NCBI GenBank assembly: GCA_016712035.1
Contig: JADJRT010000001.1
Location: 310,001 to 374,000 of the forward strand
Source: Flammeovirgaceae bacterium
GTDB taxonomy: Bacteria > Bacteroidota > Bacteroidia > Cytophagales > Cyclobacteriaceae
DNA: 64,000 nt
Direction: 5' to 3'
A program made the position numbers and the translations under genes. Below are positions 41,527 through 52,399 of this stretch, one piece after another. The notes beneath the pieces are model-generated. The model saw nothing but the letters and a program-made list of their open reading frames with translations. It was not told the origin of the DNA and made no database searches. Positions within the stretch are counted from its first letter, which is position 1. Each line of letters begins with the position of its first letter.

Positions 41527-42239
41527 ATGAAAGTTATTTCTTTTCTATTGCTTCTTATAATCTGTAGCCAAGTCAGGGGACAGGAAATCGACACCTTGAT
41601 TTATGCACAGGGCCATGTCATAAATGGCATTACAAAAGAACCTATAGTAGCCCGTATTTCTTATCAAAGCCTTCCTTACGGGAGTAAAGTGGGAATTATT
41701 TCCGGAAGCACATATGTTTTTCCCCTCTTCGATAATGAAAAATATTCTGTAATAGTTGAGGCTGCAGGTTTTGCTCCTTCCAAATACATGTTGGACCCTG
41801 CAGAAGCGAATGCAGACCGAAGGGGTTATTCAGGATATTGAATTGTTGTTGCCTGCTGGCGCCGCAAATAATGCTGCAACTACTCATACGGTTGGTAAGG
41901 TTATGCGCTTGGACGATCTCATTTTTGAAGCCGGTAAGTCGAATATAGGATCCATCTTCCTACGAAGAATTGAATGAAGTAGGCGTAATGCTCCAAAATA
42001 ATCCGAACATGGTTATTCAGCTGGAAGGTCATACGGATACCCGCGGCAATGCAAATCTCAATGTGAAACTTTCAGAAGACCGGGTGATCGCTGTAAAGAA
42101 TTATTTGGTTTCGAAAGGTGCTAATAAACGAAGAATAAAAACCAAAGCTTTTGGAGGCACGGTTCCGCTATCCATGGAAGATACAGAAGAAGCTCATGCT
42201 TTGAATCGCAGGGTAGAACTTCGGGTGCTACAGAATTAG
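41527..42239 (+). CDS. Short CRD-OmpA protein (two frameshifts)
   Basis: A signal peptide (MKVISFLLLLIICSQVRGQ) precedes a carboxypeptidase-regulatory-like domain and then an OmpA domain with QLEGHTDTRGNANLN. Two lesions: an extra C at about 41818-41819 (corrected: ANADEGVIQDIELL) and an extra G near 41949-41950 (corrected: KSNIDPSSYEELNEV). The joined protein has about 236 residues. It repeats the last two domains of the gene 2 nt upstream, so the pair probably arose by duplication and is an operon. It would be a periplasmic or outer-membrane protein that binds peptidoglycan. Confidence 0.85.
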
Positions 42240-42605
42240 AATTTCCAGCTAAACAAGCAGAATTAGCAAGTTCAAAGCTATTCAACAAATAGCAGATAGA
42301 ATCCTGTGCTTCAGTTATCTCCTTACTAACTTGTTCTTCACAGGAATTTCAGGCTGCAGGGCTATAAACTATTCATTCTCTATAAACTCTGCTTAGTCTG
42401 GTGTTTAAGCTCTGGCTTGGCAATACATCCGTAAAAATTCGGATCTTTCAGATAGACAACTTCTAATTCCCAGAAAAAGACAATGGAATAGTCGAAAAAC
42501 CGTTAACCTGAATAAACAAAACCGTGAGCACCTGATGCTACTAAAAGTGCGGCTGAGTGTTAGAACTGCTAATTTTGCAATTCTTCAACTAATGATTGAA
42601 ATACT
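42240..42605. other. Gene-free stretch of 366 bases
   Basis: No frame of useful length or family likeness is visible on either strand. It holds a loose inverted repeat CCTGTG/CACAGG (about 42303-42351), a short direct repeat CTATAAACT, and a promoter-like TAATTTTG just before the AsmA gene. It is probably a 3' leader and promoter region, or a remnant too decayed to recognise. Confidence 0.6.
42570..42577 (+). promoter_or_regulatory. Bacteroidota-type -7 box before the AsmA gene
   Basis: TAATTTTG matches TAnnTTTG and ends 28 nt before the ATG at 42606. No clear -33 TTG is seen, so support is moderate. Confidence 0.4.
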
Positions 42606-45584
42606 ATGAAGATCTTAAAGAAAGTGCTGGTTGGTTTGGGTGTATTATTGGTGCTGGTGGTCGCAGCTGCGTTTATCTTACCAATAGTATTTAAAGATGA
42701 CATTAAGGCCGCCATCGATAAAGAAATTGCAAAAAATATTAACGCGGATGTTCTTTTTGATGTTGATAAATTCGATCTAACCATATTCAAAAACTTCCCA
42801 AATATCACGGCAGAAGTAAAAGATCTTGGTGTGTTTAACCGCGCTCCTTTTGAAGGGGTTCCGCTTTTTATTGTGGATGAGGTGGACGTGGAAATCAATC
42901 TTAAGGATATACTATTCGGTGATCAGTTACGCGTGAAGGGCATTTCTCTGATCAGGCCACAAATCACCATAAAGGTTTTGAAAGATGGCCGGGCAAATTA
43001 TGATATCACCTTTCCATCAACTGATTCCGTTACAGTCACCTCAGAAGATGTTGGTTCTTTTTCATTTGGCATTGACCATTGGCAAATTATAGATGGCCTA
43101 TTAATCTATGACGACCAGTCCCTTCCATTTTTCACTTCGCTGCGCGGGCTAAATCATTCCGGCAACGGAGACTTTAATGAAAAGGAATTTGATCTTACTA
43201 CGCACTCAATGATCGATTCATTCACAGTAGCGTATGATGGAGTTGAATATCTAACAAACAAACAGGCTCAAATAGATGCCATTATTGGTATTGGCGAAAA
43301 CTACACGCGCTACACATTCAAAGACAACACAACTAAAATAAATGACTTCGCCATGAGTGCGGAGGGGTGGTTTAAAATGAATGAAAACAACTATGACATG
43401 GATCTTGCGTTCAAGAGTCCGGAAAATTCATTTAAAAGTTTGCTGTCGCTTGTTCCGGGAATTTATACAAAGGATTTTGGAAACATTGAAACCAAGGGTG
43501 ATTTATCGTTTACCGGATTTGCTAAAGGAATTTACAGCGATACCCAAATGCCTGCCTTTAACATGGCCCTAACCGTAAACGATGCCATGTTCAAGTATCC
43601 TGATTTGCCAACAGCCATATCGAACATTACTATGGATTTGTTGATTGATAACAAAACGGGCATACTTGAAAACACTGTGGTGGATTTGAAAAAGCTCCAT
43701 TTAGATTTTGGTTCAAACCCGGTGGAAGCCCGACTATTAATTGAAAACTTAAAAGATTACCGAATGAATGGTAGCCTGAAAGCTTCACTGAATCTTAGTG
43801 AGTTGAGCCAAATGTTTCCGATGGAAGGCCTCGAGATGAAAGGACAATTCACCATCAACGCATCTGCCAAGGGTGTCTATGACAGCCTGAAAAAGATTAT
43901 TCCTGCAATTGATGCTTCGATGGCGCTAAGCAAAGGATTCATAAAATCGTCAGAGTTTCCGTTGCCGTTGGAGGATCTTCACTTCAGCACTTCCATTAAT
44001 AATACCAGTGGCAACATGGCAGAAACCATGATTTCCATTAAGGATTTTGGTATGCTCATGGATGGTGAAAAATTTACAGCCGACCTGAAATTGCAAAACC
44101 TTAACGACTATACGTGGGATGCCAAAGTAAACGGTGGCCTTGACCTGGAGAAAATTACCAAAATATTTCCCTTAGAGGGGATGACACTCGCTGGCAAAGT
44201 AAAAGCCAACATCCAAACAAAAGGAAAATACTCCGATTTGGAAGCAAGCCGGTATGATCGTTTGCCCACCAGTGGTAATGCCTCTCTGAAGGACTTTAAA
44301 TACAACGCAAGCGATCTACCTTATTCTGTCACCATGAGTCAGGCTGAGGCCACATTTGATCCCCAAAAAATAGAACTAAAAAACACAACGGGGACTATTG
44401 GTAAAAGTGATTTTGCCTTAACAGGAGCCATCAACAATTACATAGGCTATCTGTTTGGATCTAATGAAACGATTCGCGGGAATCTAACATTTAATTCTAC
44501 CTTTTTAGATCTCAACGAGTTTATGACGGAAACCGAAGAAACAACAACGACTACTGATTCAGTCTCGTTGGGGGTTCTTGAAGTTCCTCAGAATATAAAC
44601 TTTCTCCTTCATGCCAATGTTAAAACAACCAAGCTGATGGATTACACCATTACCAATGCGTTGGGTGATGTAATTGTAAAAGATGGAATTGCCAATTTAA
44701 GCGGGATTAGGTTTAATATGTTAGGTGGATCGTTTACCATTAACGGAACCTATAATACTCAAAACCTGGAACACCCCCTTTATGACATGGCTCTTAAAAT
44801 TGAAAGTCTTTCTATTCAACAGGCGGCCAGTTCATTTTCCATAGTACAAACGTATGCGCCTATTGCCGGGCTAGTAAATGGAAGCTTTGGTACTGATTTT
44901 CAAATAAGCGGTGAATTGGGTCAGGATATGATGCCTAAGATGAACACAATAAATGCGGGTGGTTTAATTAAAATTGCGCAAGCCGCTTTAACACAATCGA
45001 AATTAATTTCTAGTGTTACGTCTTTGACAAAACTAGACGATGCCGATAATGTGACGCTTAAAGATGTATTAATGTCTGCCACTATTCGCGAGGGTAGGCT
45101 GAGCGTTAAACCCTTTGATGTAAAGTTTGGCAACTATGTTACCAATGTAAGTGGTAGCACAGGACTTGACGGCTCAATTGCCTACCAACTTAAAATGAAT
45201 GTGCCTGCAGGAAAATTAGGTTCTCAGATGCAAGGGTTCGTTAACCAATATGCGGGCACCGCTAATCCTACCTCAGAGATACCGGTTACAATAGGCTTAG
45301 GCGGAACCTACAACGACCCGAAGCCAACCTTACTAATGCAGGAGCAAAAGCAACAAGCGAAAGAAGCTGTTACGGCTGCTGTCGAAGAAAAGGGTAAGCA
45401 GGCCGCTCAAGATGTTTTAGCTGGCAAAAAGCCTGAAGAGGCAATTAATAATTTGTTTAAAAAGGACACCACAAAAACAGCTGGAGCCACTAATGATTCT
45501 ACTAAAACAGATCTAAAGCAAGAGACGCAAAAAGCGCTGGAAAATAAACTTCAAAACTTATTAAAGAAGAAGAAAAATAATTGA
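42606..45584 (+). CDS. AsmA-family protein
   Basis: 992 residues. One N-terminal membrane helix (about 7-30) is followed by an AsmA N-terminal segment (KFDLTIFKNFPNITAEVKDL is typical) and then long stretches of beta strands with alternating hydrophobic residues. The C-terminal part ends in an Ala/Lys-rich coiled stretch (about 905-990). AsmA-like proteins bridge the periplasm and are thought to move lipids between the membranes (recent family knowledge). The gene is intact. It converges on a lipoprotein gene, with one base between the stops. Confidence 0.9.
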   Translation: MKILKKVLVGLGVLLVLVVAAAFILPIVFKDDIKAAIDKEIAKNINADVLFDVDKFDLTIFKNFPNITAEVKDLGVFNRAPFEGVPLFIVDEVDVEINLKDILFGDQLRVKGISLIRPQITIKVLKDGRANYDITFPSTDSVTVTSEDVGSFSFGIDHWQIIDGLLIYDDQSLPFFTSLRGLNHSGNGDFNEKEFDLTTHSMIDSFTVAYDGVEYLTNKQAQIDAIIGIGENYTRYTFKDNTTKINDFAMSAEGWFKMNENNYDMDLAFKSPENSFKSLLSLVPGIYTKDFGNIETKGDLSFTGFAKGIYSDTQMPAFNMALTVNDAMFKYPDLPTAISNITMDLLIDNKTGILENTVVDLKKLHLDFGSNPVEARLLIENLKDYRMNGSLKASLNLSELSQMFPMEGLEMKGQFTINASAKGVYDSLKKIIPAIDASMALSKGFIKSSEFPLPLEDLHFSTSINNTSGNMAETMISIKDFGMLMDGEKFTADLKLQNLNDYTWDAKVNGGLDLEKITKIFPLEGMTLAGKVKANIQTKGKYSDLEASRYDRLPTSGNASLKDFKYNASDLPYSVTMSQAEATFDPQKIELKNTTGTIGKSDFALTGAINNYIGYLFGSNETIRGNLTFNSTFLDLNEFMTETEETTTTTDSVSLGVLEVPQNINFLLHANVKTTKLMDYTITNALGDVIVKDGIANLSGIRFNMLGGSFTINGTYNTQNLEHPLYDMALKIESLSIQQAASSFSIVQTYAPIAGLVNGSFGTDFQISGELGQDMMPKMNTINAGGLIKIAQAALTQSKLISSVTSLTKLDDADNVTLKDVLMSATIREGRLSVKPFDVKFGNYVTNVSGSTGLDGSIAYQLKMNVPAGKLGSQMQGFVNQYAGTANPTSEIPVTIGLGGTYNDPKPTLLMQEQKQQAKEAVTAAVEEKGKQAAQDVLAGKKPEEAINNLFKKDTTKTAGATNDSTKTDLKQETQKALENKLQNLLKKKKNN

Positions 45585-45585
45585 G

Positions 45586-46131
45586 CTACTTGATCTTTCG
45601 CAATTCTATTCCAGTAAAAAACCCATCCTTGATCAAGGCCATTAATTGATCGGTGTTCGGGTTAATCTGGTAGAAGGTATATTCGTTATTATCAAATTGC
45701 TTAACGGTCATCTTTCTGGAGATCTTTCGTAAAATTTCCTTTCGCTTCGAATCATCCTGAATATCAATCGCCATAAAATCAAGTGAGCCTGTTGATCTTT
45801 GTTTGATCACGCGTAGTACCCATTGATCCCCCTCCTTAAAATTTATGAAATAATAATTCTGATAGTATTTTACAACCAATGAATCACTCAGCCTGCCCTG
45901 GCCCAACCAGTCTGTATCCTCCTTATCCTTAAAATGATAGCCCCACGATTCTACGATGAGTGTATCCCCGGTCTCCCCGGTAGCCTTATCGCGGGTCGAG
46001 TACCTGGCCTGCAAAGCGGCCGGAATTTCCTTTAATGGTGATATACCCGCAGGCTGCGTTACCGGAAAGGTAACTTCCTTGCATGAATACAAAAGTAAAG
46101 ACCAAACAATGGCAGGAATTATCAAACGCAT
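45586..46131 (-). CDS. Lipoprotein of unknown function
   Basis: 181 residues, start MRLIIPAIVWSLLLYSCKEV with a lipobox-like LYSC (Cys17). The rest is a mixed alpha/beta sequence with no motif I recognise (for example YYQNYYFINFKEGDQWVLRV). It may be cotranscribed with the membrane protein gene upstream, 54 nt away on the same strand. No function is suggested. Confidence 0.75.
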   Translation of the reverse strand: MRLIIPAIVWSLLLYSCKEVTFPVTQPAGISPLKEIPAALQARYSTRDKATGETGDTLIVESWGYHFKDKEDTDWLGQGRLSDSLVVKYYQNYYFINFKEGDQWVLRVIKQRSTGSLDFMAIDIQDDSKRKEILRKISRKMTVKQFDNNEYTFYQINPNTDQLMALIKDGFFTGIELRKIK

Positions 46132-46185
46132 CTCTCCAATACGATTTAAGCGTACACCAAGTTATCAAATTACTTTTAGTAACGT

Positions 46186-47583
46186 TTACGGGTTAAGGAT
46201 ATAAAGGTCTCCTTGCCGGGAATATTGTATTCTCAATCGGGGTATTCGAGCCATTACGTGTTCCATCAGGTTGTTTTTAGCGATGATTACTTCGGGTGGG
46301 TCTGCCGTGAAGGATTGGTCAATCAACACAACATTTTCAAAATCATCAGTCAGAGTAAATATCGGTTCGGAAAGCCGCCAATCGTAAAAATAAGAAGCGA
46401 ATTGGTTTGTCTTAAATAATGCCCAATCAGACCCCAATACTAAAACTCTCTTTTCTTGAATCGGATTGGTAAAGTTTGACTCGATTGGAAACATCCGGCT
46501 ATAATCTATTACTGAAATGCGGTTGTACCGTGCCAAATAACTTGATGCCGTAATACCCAAAATAAAAGTCCATAACATCATTTCGCCAATCCATTTGCGT
46601 CTGATCAGCAATAAGTAATGGCTGGTAAAATAAGAAAGCGGTGGAGCAAACGTGATTACCCGAGCGGGGGTCATCTTGCCCGACACAATTAATTCAATAA
46701 CAGCAATCAGAAGCCACACAAACATGATTTGCAATAATTGCGATTGGTACTTGGTCAACCTGGCTTCGCGATTAAGCATCACCACGGAAAGAACTAAATA
46801 AGCGATTGGAATAAGTGAAAGGTAAACCAAGGATGAAAGAGACATCAGGTTTTCTGCTATCCATTCGCTGCCGTGATAAAAGTTTCTCCAAAGAGAACCG
46901 AAATTTCCTTTCACAAAATACCAAACCATCAGCAATAGATGCGGGAGCAGAAATCCGAAAATCAACAATAATCCTTTGCGCAGGGTAAGCCGGGTAAAAA
47001 TTATCAGAATAATTATAACCCCTGGCAGATAGACAGCATAGCTCAGCACAAACAAGGAGGCAATACCTAAGTATACCCCCAGGTTTAACAAGATATTATC
47101 CTCCTGTATCCGGAACTCCACTTCTTTAAATAGATTGTTTAGAGAAAAGAGCAAGAAAGAAGATCCTAATAGTTCATTGGATAGCGAAAGCATGTCAAAA
47201 GAATAAAGACACAATACGCCAAAAATCAAAGCCGGCAAGTAGGTGCTTTCACTCTGCGCTTTATTGTTAATCAGTAAAATCGCGAAATATGACCCCTGAA
47301 AGAAGATGATACACAACGCTAAAATGTGCCTTGCTGTTAAGGATCGGCCAAATACCCATTCCACCAACCCAAAAAACCAGGCTGCCAAGGGTGGGCTATC
47401 CGTTACCAATTTACTGTACAAGGTCTTTCCATCATGGAGTGCTTCCCCTAAAACTATACTTTTAAGATCGCTCAATAGGATTCCGATCGGATCGATGAAT
47501 AAGGCCATGCTGACGAGTATGAGTATTACCAGGATGCCAAGCAGCCGGTAAGGATCGTTCATACGGAAGAAGCGAAGTAGCAC
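46186..47583 (-). CDS. DUF6427-like multi-span membrane protein
   Basis: About 465 residues with ten or more hydrophobic helices and a soluble C-terminal end. The N-terminal LLRFFRMNDPYRLLGIL fits the DUF6427 family of Bacteroidota, so I chose the GTG at 47583 as start; an ATG at 47640 would add 19 residues that do not look like the family. The layout resembles membrane glycosyltransferases, with a loop DSPPLAAWFFGL where they carry an acidic site, but I cannot confirm activity. It is divergent from rbfA. Confidence 0.7.
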   Translation of the reverse strand: MLLRFFRMNDPYRLLGILVILILVSMALFIDPIGILLSDLKSIVLGEALHDGKTLYSKLVTDSPPLAAWFFGLVEWVFGRSLTARHILALCIIFFQGSYFAILLINNKAQSESTYLPALIFGVLCLYSFDMLSLSNELLGSSFLLFSLNNLFKEVEFRIQEDNILLNLGVYLGIASLFVLSYAVYLPGVIIILIIFTRLTLRKGLLLIFGFLLPHLLLMVWYFVKGNFGSLWRNFYHGSEWIAENLMSLSSLVYLSLIPIAYLVLSVVMLNREARLTKYQSQLLQIMFVWLLIAVIELIVSGKMTPARVITFAPPLSYFTSHYLLLIRRKWIGEMMLWTFILGITASSYLARYNRISVIDYSRMFPIESNFTNPIQEKRVLVLGSDWALFKTNQFASYFYDWRLSEPIFTLTDDFENVVLIDQSFTADPPEVIIAKNNLMEHVMARIPRLRIQYSRQGDLYILNP

Positions 47584-47671
47584 GATTGTTAAATTGTTGC
47601 GCAAATAAAATAAAAAAGTTGACAGTCTGGTCCTTTGCAAATGAGTGATGGCATCTTAGTATCTTTACATC

Positions 47672-48043
47672 ATGAGCGGAACCGTAAGACAACAGAAGTA
47701 TAGCAAGTTAATCTTAAAGGAACTAAGCGACATTTTTCAAAAAGACAAGCGGGGAATTTTAGGGAATGCGTTCATTACCATTGCCGATGTGCGCATGAGT
47801 CCAGATTTAAGTATAGCCAAGGTGTATTTAAGTATGACGTTGGCCAAAGATAAACAGGCGATTTTATCCAATATCGAATCTCACAAAAGTGAAATAAGAA
47901 AAGCGTTGGGTGACCGAATTCGCAATCAAGCCCGAATTATTCCAGCTCTGGTATTTTTTATTGACGAGATTGAAGAAAATGCACAGCGAATGGAAGATCT
48001 GATTAAGAATCTGAATATTCCGAAAGAATCCAAAGACGAATAA
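47672..48043 (+). CDS. rbfA: Ribosome-binding factor A
   Basis: 123 residues, the normal length. RbfA binds the 30S subunit and helps mature the 16S rRNA 5' end. The KH-like fold is visible, with the opening RQQKYSKLILKELSDIFQK and the core VYLSMTLAKDKQAIL; the late RIIPALVFFIDE matches the family's ELRFxxDE segment. A TATCTTTA box lies only 4 nt before the ATG, so the leader would be very short. The ABC-type permease gene follows after 26 nt. Confidence 0.92.
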   Translation: MSGTVRQQKYSKLILKELSDIFQKDKRGILGNAFITIADVRMSPDLSIAKVYLSMTLAKDKQAILSNIESHKSEIRKALGDRIRNQARIIPALVFFIDEIEENAQRMEDLIKNLNIPKESKDE

Positions 48044-48069
48044 AACTGGTTTAACTTTCTCTCACCCAT

Positions 48070-49291
48070 TTGAATCTTTCCCTTTTCATAGCGAGGCGTT
48101 ATTTTTTTTCCAAGCGAAAAAAAAATTTCATTAATGTAATTTCATTACTGTCCATGATTGGGATCGCCTTTTCAACGGCTGCCCTAATCATCGTGCTTTC
48201 TGTTTTCAATGGATTAGAGGGATTGCTTCGTTCCCTTTATTCATCTTTCGACCCGGAAATAAAAATCGAATTAAAAAAGGGAAAATCTTTTGAGATCACA
48301 CCAGAATTCGTTGCTAAACTTAAGGCAATTGAGGGTATTGGTATCGTAACCGAGGTTATCGAAGATTATGTATATGTTCGCTATCGCGAGGCTGACATAG
48401 TCGTTACAATGAAAGGGAGTAAGCGATAATTTCCTCGATCAACATCGCTTAGATAATCATCTTTCAGATGGCCGATTGGTACTAAAAGAGAATGGAATAG
48501 ATTATGCCATTATTGGTCGGGGCGTTCAGTACGCATTGTCCGTTTCCGTAAGTGAAAATCTCCATCCGCTTCAGGTTTTCTATATAAAAAACATGAAAGC
48601 CTCGATGAACCCTTCTGAATTATATACCCGCAAAGCCCTTGAGCCGGGGGGCGTGTTTTCTATTGAAAAAAATTATGACGAAAACTTCATTTTTGTCCCC
48701 CTTCAATTTGCCGAAGACTTACTAAACTATGGAAACAAACGGACCTCTTTGGAAATACAGACTACACCAGATGCAGATCTAAAAGCAGTACAAAAAAATA
48801 TTGCCTTGGCGGTAGGCGACAATTTCATAGTGCTTACTAACGAAGAGCAGCATCAGGATTTATATCGTCTTCTTAAAATTGAAAAACTATTCACCTTTGT
48901 TGCCCTCACTCTTCTTATCTTGGTAGCTTCCATCAACATTTTCTTTTCGCTTATGATGCTTGCACTGGATAAGAAAAAAGATATCTCCATTCTCTTTGCC
49001 ATGGGCGGGCATACAAATCTGATTCGGAATATTTTTCTTAGCGAGGGTACTTTAATCGCCTTCGTAGGTGCCACCGCTGGGTTGGTTCTGGGTGGCGGCA
49101 TTTGTTGGCTCCAGGATACCTTCGGCCTGGTTGGCATGGGCATGGAAAATGCCATAGTTTCCAGCTATCCTGTAAAAATGAAAATGGCTGATTTTTTACT
49201 CACTTCGCTGGTGATTGTTGGCATCACTATACTCGTTTCGTTTTATCCGGCCCGGCTTGCAGCGCGTTCATATTCCATCCAATCCCTGTAG
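48070..49291 (+). CDS. FtsX/LolE-type ABC transporter permease (one frameshift)
   Basis: Inner-membrane permease of about 406 residues. One N-terminal helix (ISLLSMIGIAFSTAALIIVL), a large periplasmic domain, and three C-terminal helices form the MacB/LolC/FtsX layout. The G3 run near 48417-48419 is one base too long: with two, VVTMKGVSDNFLDQH continues the frame. The start is TTG at 48070, before LSLFIARRYFFSK, the family's normal beginning. The partner ATPase is not nearby. It may take part in lipoprotein release or in another envelope task; the sequence does not decide. Confidence 0.88.
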
Positions 49292-49454
49292 AATGTAATT
49301 AACAGGCATGTTTTAGGCTCAAATTTTAAGAATTTATTGGCCTGATTTCCCTAATTTGCAATTCTGCTTACTCTGTAAACTGCCCAAAATGGTCCTTGAC
49401 GGATCTTTTGAAAGTCTTGGGTATAAGGTCGGGTTGCAGATTAGGAACATAGCT

Positions 49455-52399
49455 ATGAAAGTTTCGGCAGCCCAACCTTTTAAAATCATCTACTCGCTGT
49501 ACCAGCACGAGTACCTGGGCTATAGCTTCGAATCCTTTATTGTTCATCTTGACGAAAAAGGAAAGCTTACTTACCAACATCAAAATATTTCGCACAAAAA
49601 TGCCCGCGAGTTCTCCAAAGGACTTGATGACCGGGATTTTGAATTAATTGAAATGATGGACGGCATGGGGCAAGATGCCGTGCTAAGGCACTTCTCTAAA
49701 AAAATAATGAAGCCCGATGAATTCTTCAGTAAGGTGTTCAAAAAAGAGAAAGGCGACATTCTGCTTCAGGAACAGATTGAGGTATTCATGGAGAAGAGAA
49801 GGGCAGCGGTGCTTGAAAAGTTGAAAGGCAAGATGCTGTTCGAAATGGGCAACGATGGTGAACCTACCTGGCGACAAGTAGAGGTACAGGAGAAGCGCGC
49901 CAGTATTCAGTTTCATTTTCGTAGAAGTGAAGAAAACACAAACTACTATCCAACCATAACCTATGATGGCAAACGCCTGGATATTCCAAACCCAAGCGCC
50001 TATCTGGTATGTAAGCACCCTGCCTGGATGGTAATGAATGGAAAGTTGTATGGCTTTGAAAAAACGGTAGATGGAAAAAAATTGCTCCCCTTCTTAAGTA
50101 AGAAGCATGTTGTTATCCCAAAAAATTTAGAAGAAACATATTACAATCGATTCGTTGCGCCATTGATTGCCTCTTTCGATGACATTGAGGCGAATGGATT
50201 TGAGATCAACAAAAACGAATACGATCCGCATCCTATGCTTACTATTTCGGAGTTGCCGCCCGCAAACTCAAAAGAAGTAGCCACATTATTTGAGGCAACA
50301 TCAGGCGAAGGCGCGAATAGCGATGAAGCTGGAAAAATCGTTTTTGACTTATCGTTTAAATATGGCAAACATCGCTTTCGCGGAGATGCTTTTGGACCTG
50401 TAAGTGTAACGGTAGAAAAAAAAGATAATGACTATGTGTTTCATCGTGTGAAAAGAAACACAGAGACCGAAAGAAGTACGCGCAAACGCTTATCAAGCTT
50501 GGGTTACCCTTGCGGGGATTTCGGGTTGCTGTAGAAAAAGCCCATGCCTTTTCGTGGCTTAACGAAAATCGTGTAAACCTACTTAATCTGGGTTTTGAAG
50601 TAAGTCAACCTGAAAATCGGGATAAGAAATATTTTGTTGGCAAGGCGGTGATAGAACTCGAGGTTAAAGAAAACATCGATTGGTTTGATATTCACGCTAA
50701 GATTCGTTTTGGTGAGTATGAAATCTCATTTAAAGAATTGCGCAAACTTATCCTGAAAAAGAAAGTTGAGTTCAAGTTACCCAATGGGGAGATCGCCATT
50801 ATTCCGGAAGCATGGTTACAAAAATTTGGTGACTTGTTTGCCATGAGCGAAACACATGGCGATCATGAAAAGCCCGTTTTAAAAAAGCATCATATAAATC
50901 TATTGCGCGAACTGGAGGAGGGCAATCTGGCCAAGGTTCACATGAGCGAGCGGCTTCGCAATCGTCAATCGTTCAGCGGAATTAAAGACTATCCACTTCC
51001 TGAAAAATTTGAAGGCACACTTCGTCCTTAGCAAAAGGCAGGTTACAACTGGCTTCGCTTTTTAAACGAATTTCATTTAGGTGGATGTTTGGCCGATGAT
51101 ATGGGTCTAGGAAAAACTGTTCAAACTCTGGCGCTATTACAAGCGGAAAAAGAAAAAGGAAAAGCCGGCACCTCCTTGTTGATTATGCCTACCTCGCTGA
51201 TTTATAATTGGGAAATGGAGGCGGCTAAGTTTACGCCAGAACTAAAAGTATTAACATACACAGGCACCCTGCGCAATAAGGACATCAGTCGGTTTAGTAA
51301 GTACGATGTTGTTTTAACATCGTATGGAATAACCCGATTAGATGTTGATCTATTCGAAAAATTCTATTTCAACTATATTATTCTTGACGAATCACAGGTA
51401 ATTAAAAATCCAACCAGCAACATTGCCAAAGCTGTCATAGAACTTAAGTCGCGCTACAAGCTTACCCTAACCGGTACGCCACTTGAAAATAGCACATTGG
51501 ATCTTTGGTCGCAGATGACGTTTATCAATCCCGGATTACTGGGCGGTCAAACATTCTTTAAGAATGAGTTTTTGATACCCATCGAGAAAAAGAATGACGA
51601 AGCGAAAACAAAAAAACTGAATGCGATTATTAAACCGTTCATGTTACGGAGGCTAAAGTCGCAGGTGGCGACCGATCTTCCAGAAAAAGTAGAAAACATC
51701 TACTACACCAACATGACAGTGGAACAAGAAAAGAAATACGAAGAAGCCAAGTCATTTTATCGTCATAAAATTCTGGATCAGATCGACAAAGAGGGCATCA
51801 ATAACACGCGCATGATGATTTTGGAGGGGCTGACAAAACTTCGCCAGCTTTCCAACCACCCCAAAATGATTGACCCTAAGTATGAGGGCGATTCAGGAAA
51901 GCTAGAAGATGTTTCGCACATGCTGGAGAACGCTTTCTTAGAAGGACACAAGGTTTTAGTCTTTAGCCAGTTTGTTAAACATCTTGATATAATCAAAGAT
52001 TTGCTGAAGAGTCGTAAAATTCCATTCGCTTATTTGGATGGCTCCAGCAACGATCGCAAAGAGCAAGTTGAAAAATTCAACAAAGATCAGAATCTAAAAG
52101 TGTTCCTAATTTCCATTAAGGCCGGTGGTTTAGGATTGAATCTTACCGAAGCCGATTATGTGTTCATTATGGATCCCTGGTGGAATCCGGCTGTAGAAGC
52201 GCAGGCTACCGACAGGGCACACCGAATTGGTCAAAAGAAAAAAGTATTCAGTTATAAATTTATAACGCGTAACACAGTAGAAGAAAAAATTCTACAATTG
52301 CAAAAACACAAACTCAAGCTTTCCGAAAATCTGATTCAAAGCGAAGAGAGCGCTATAAAGTCGCTTTCGCGCGAGGATATTGAAATGTTGCTCAACTAA
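49455..52399 (+). CDS. SNF2-family DEAD/DEAH-type helicase (one frameshift, one in-frame TAG)
   Basis: DNA translocase of about 981 residues. The N-terminal half has no known enzyme domain. The motor begins at LRPYQKAGYNWL and carries Walker A DDMGLGKT, the DESQ version of the DEAH box (IILDESQVIKN), and the C-terminal SNF2 motifs (DPWWNPAVEAQATDRAHRIGQ). The frame breaks at the G3 run near 50501-50503; four G give SLGLPLRGFRVAVEK. A TAG at 51029-51031 stands for the conserved tyrosine of RPYQ. I start at ATG 49455 (KVSAAQPFKIIYSLYQHEY); upstream residues do not fit the family. Role in DNA handling unknown. Confidence 0.88.
51029..51031 (+). other. In-frame TAG in the SNF2 helicase gene
   Basis: CCT-TAG-CAA lies where LRPYQ is conserved in SNF2 proteins, so the expected codon is TAT or TAC. 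The frame is the same on both sides. Confidence 0.8.

Noticed and set aside
18865..51031. Stop-codon recoding in this organism
   Set aside because: One case is TAA for Leu, the other TAG for Tyr, and both codons are used as normal stops elsewhere in the window.
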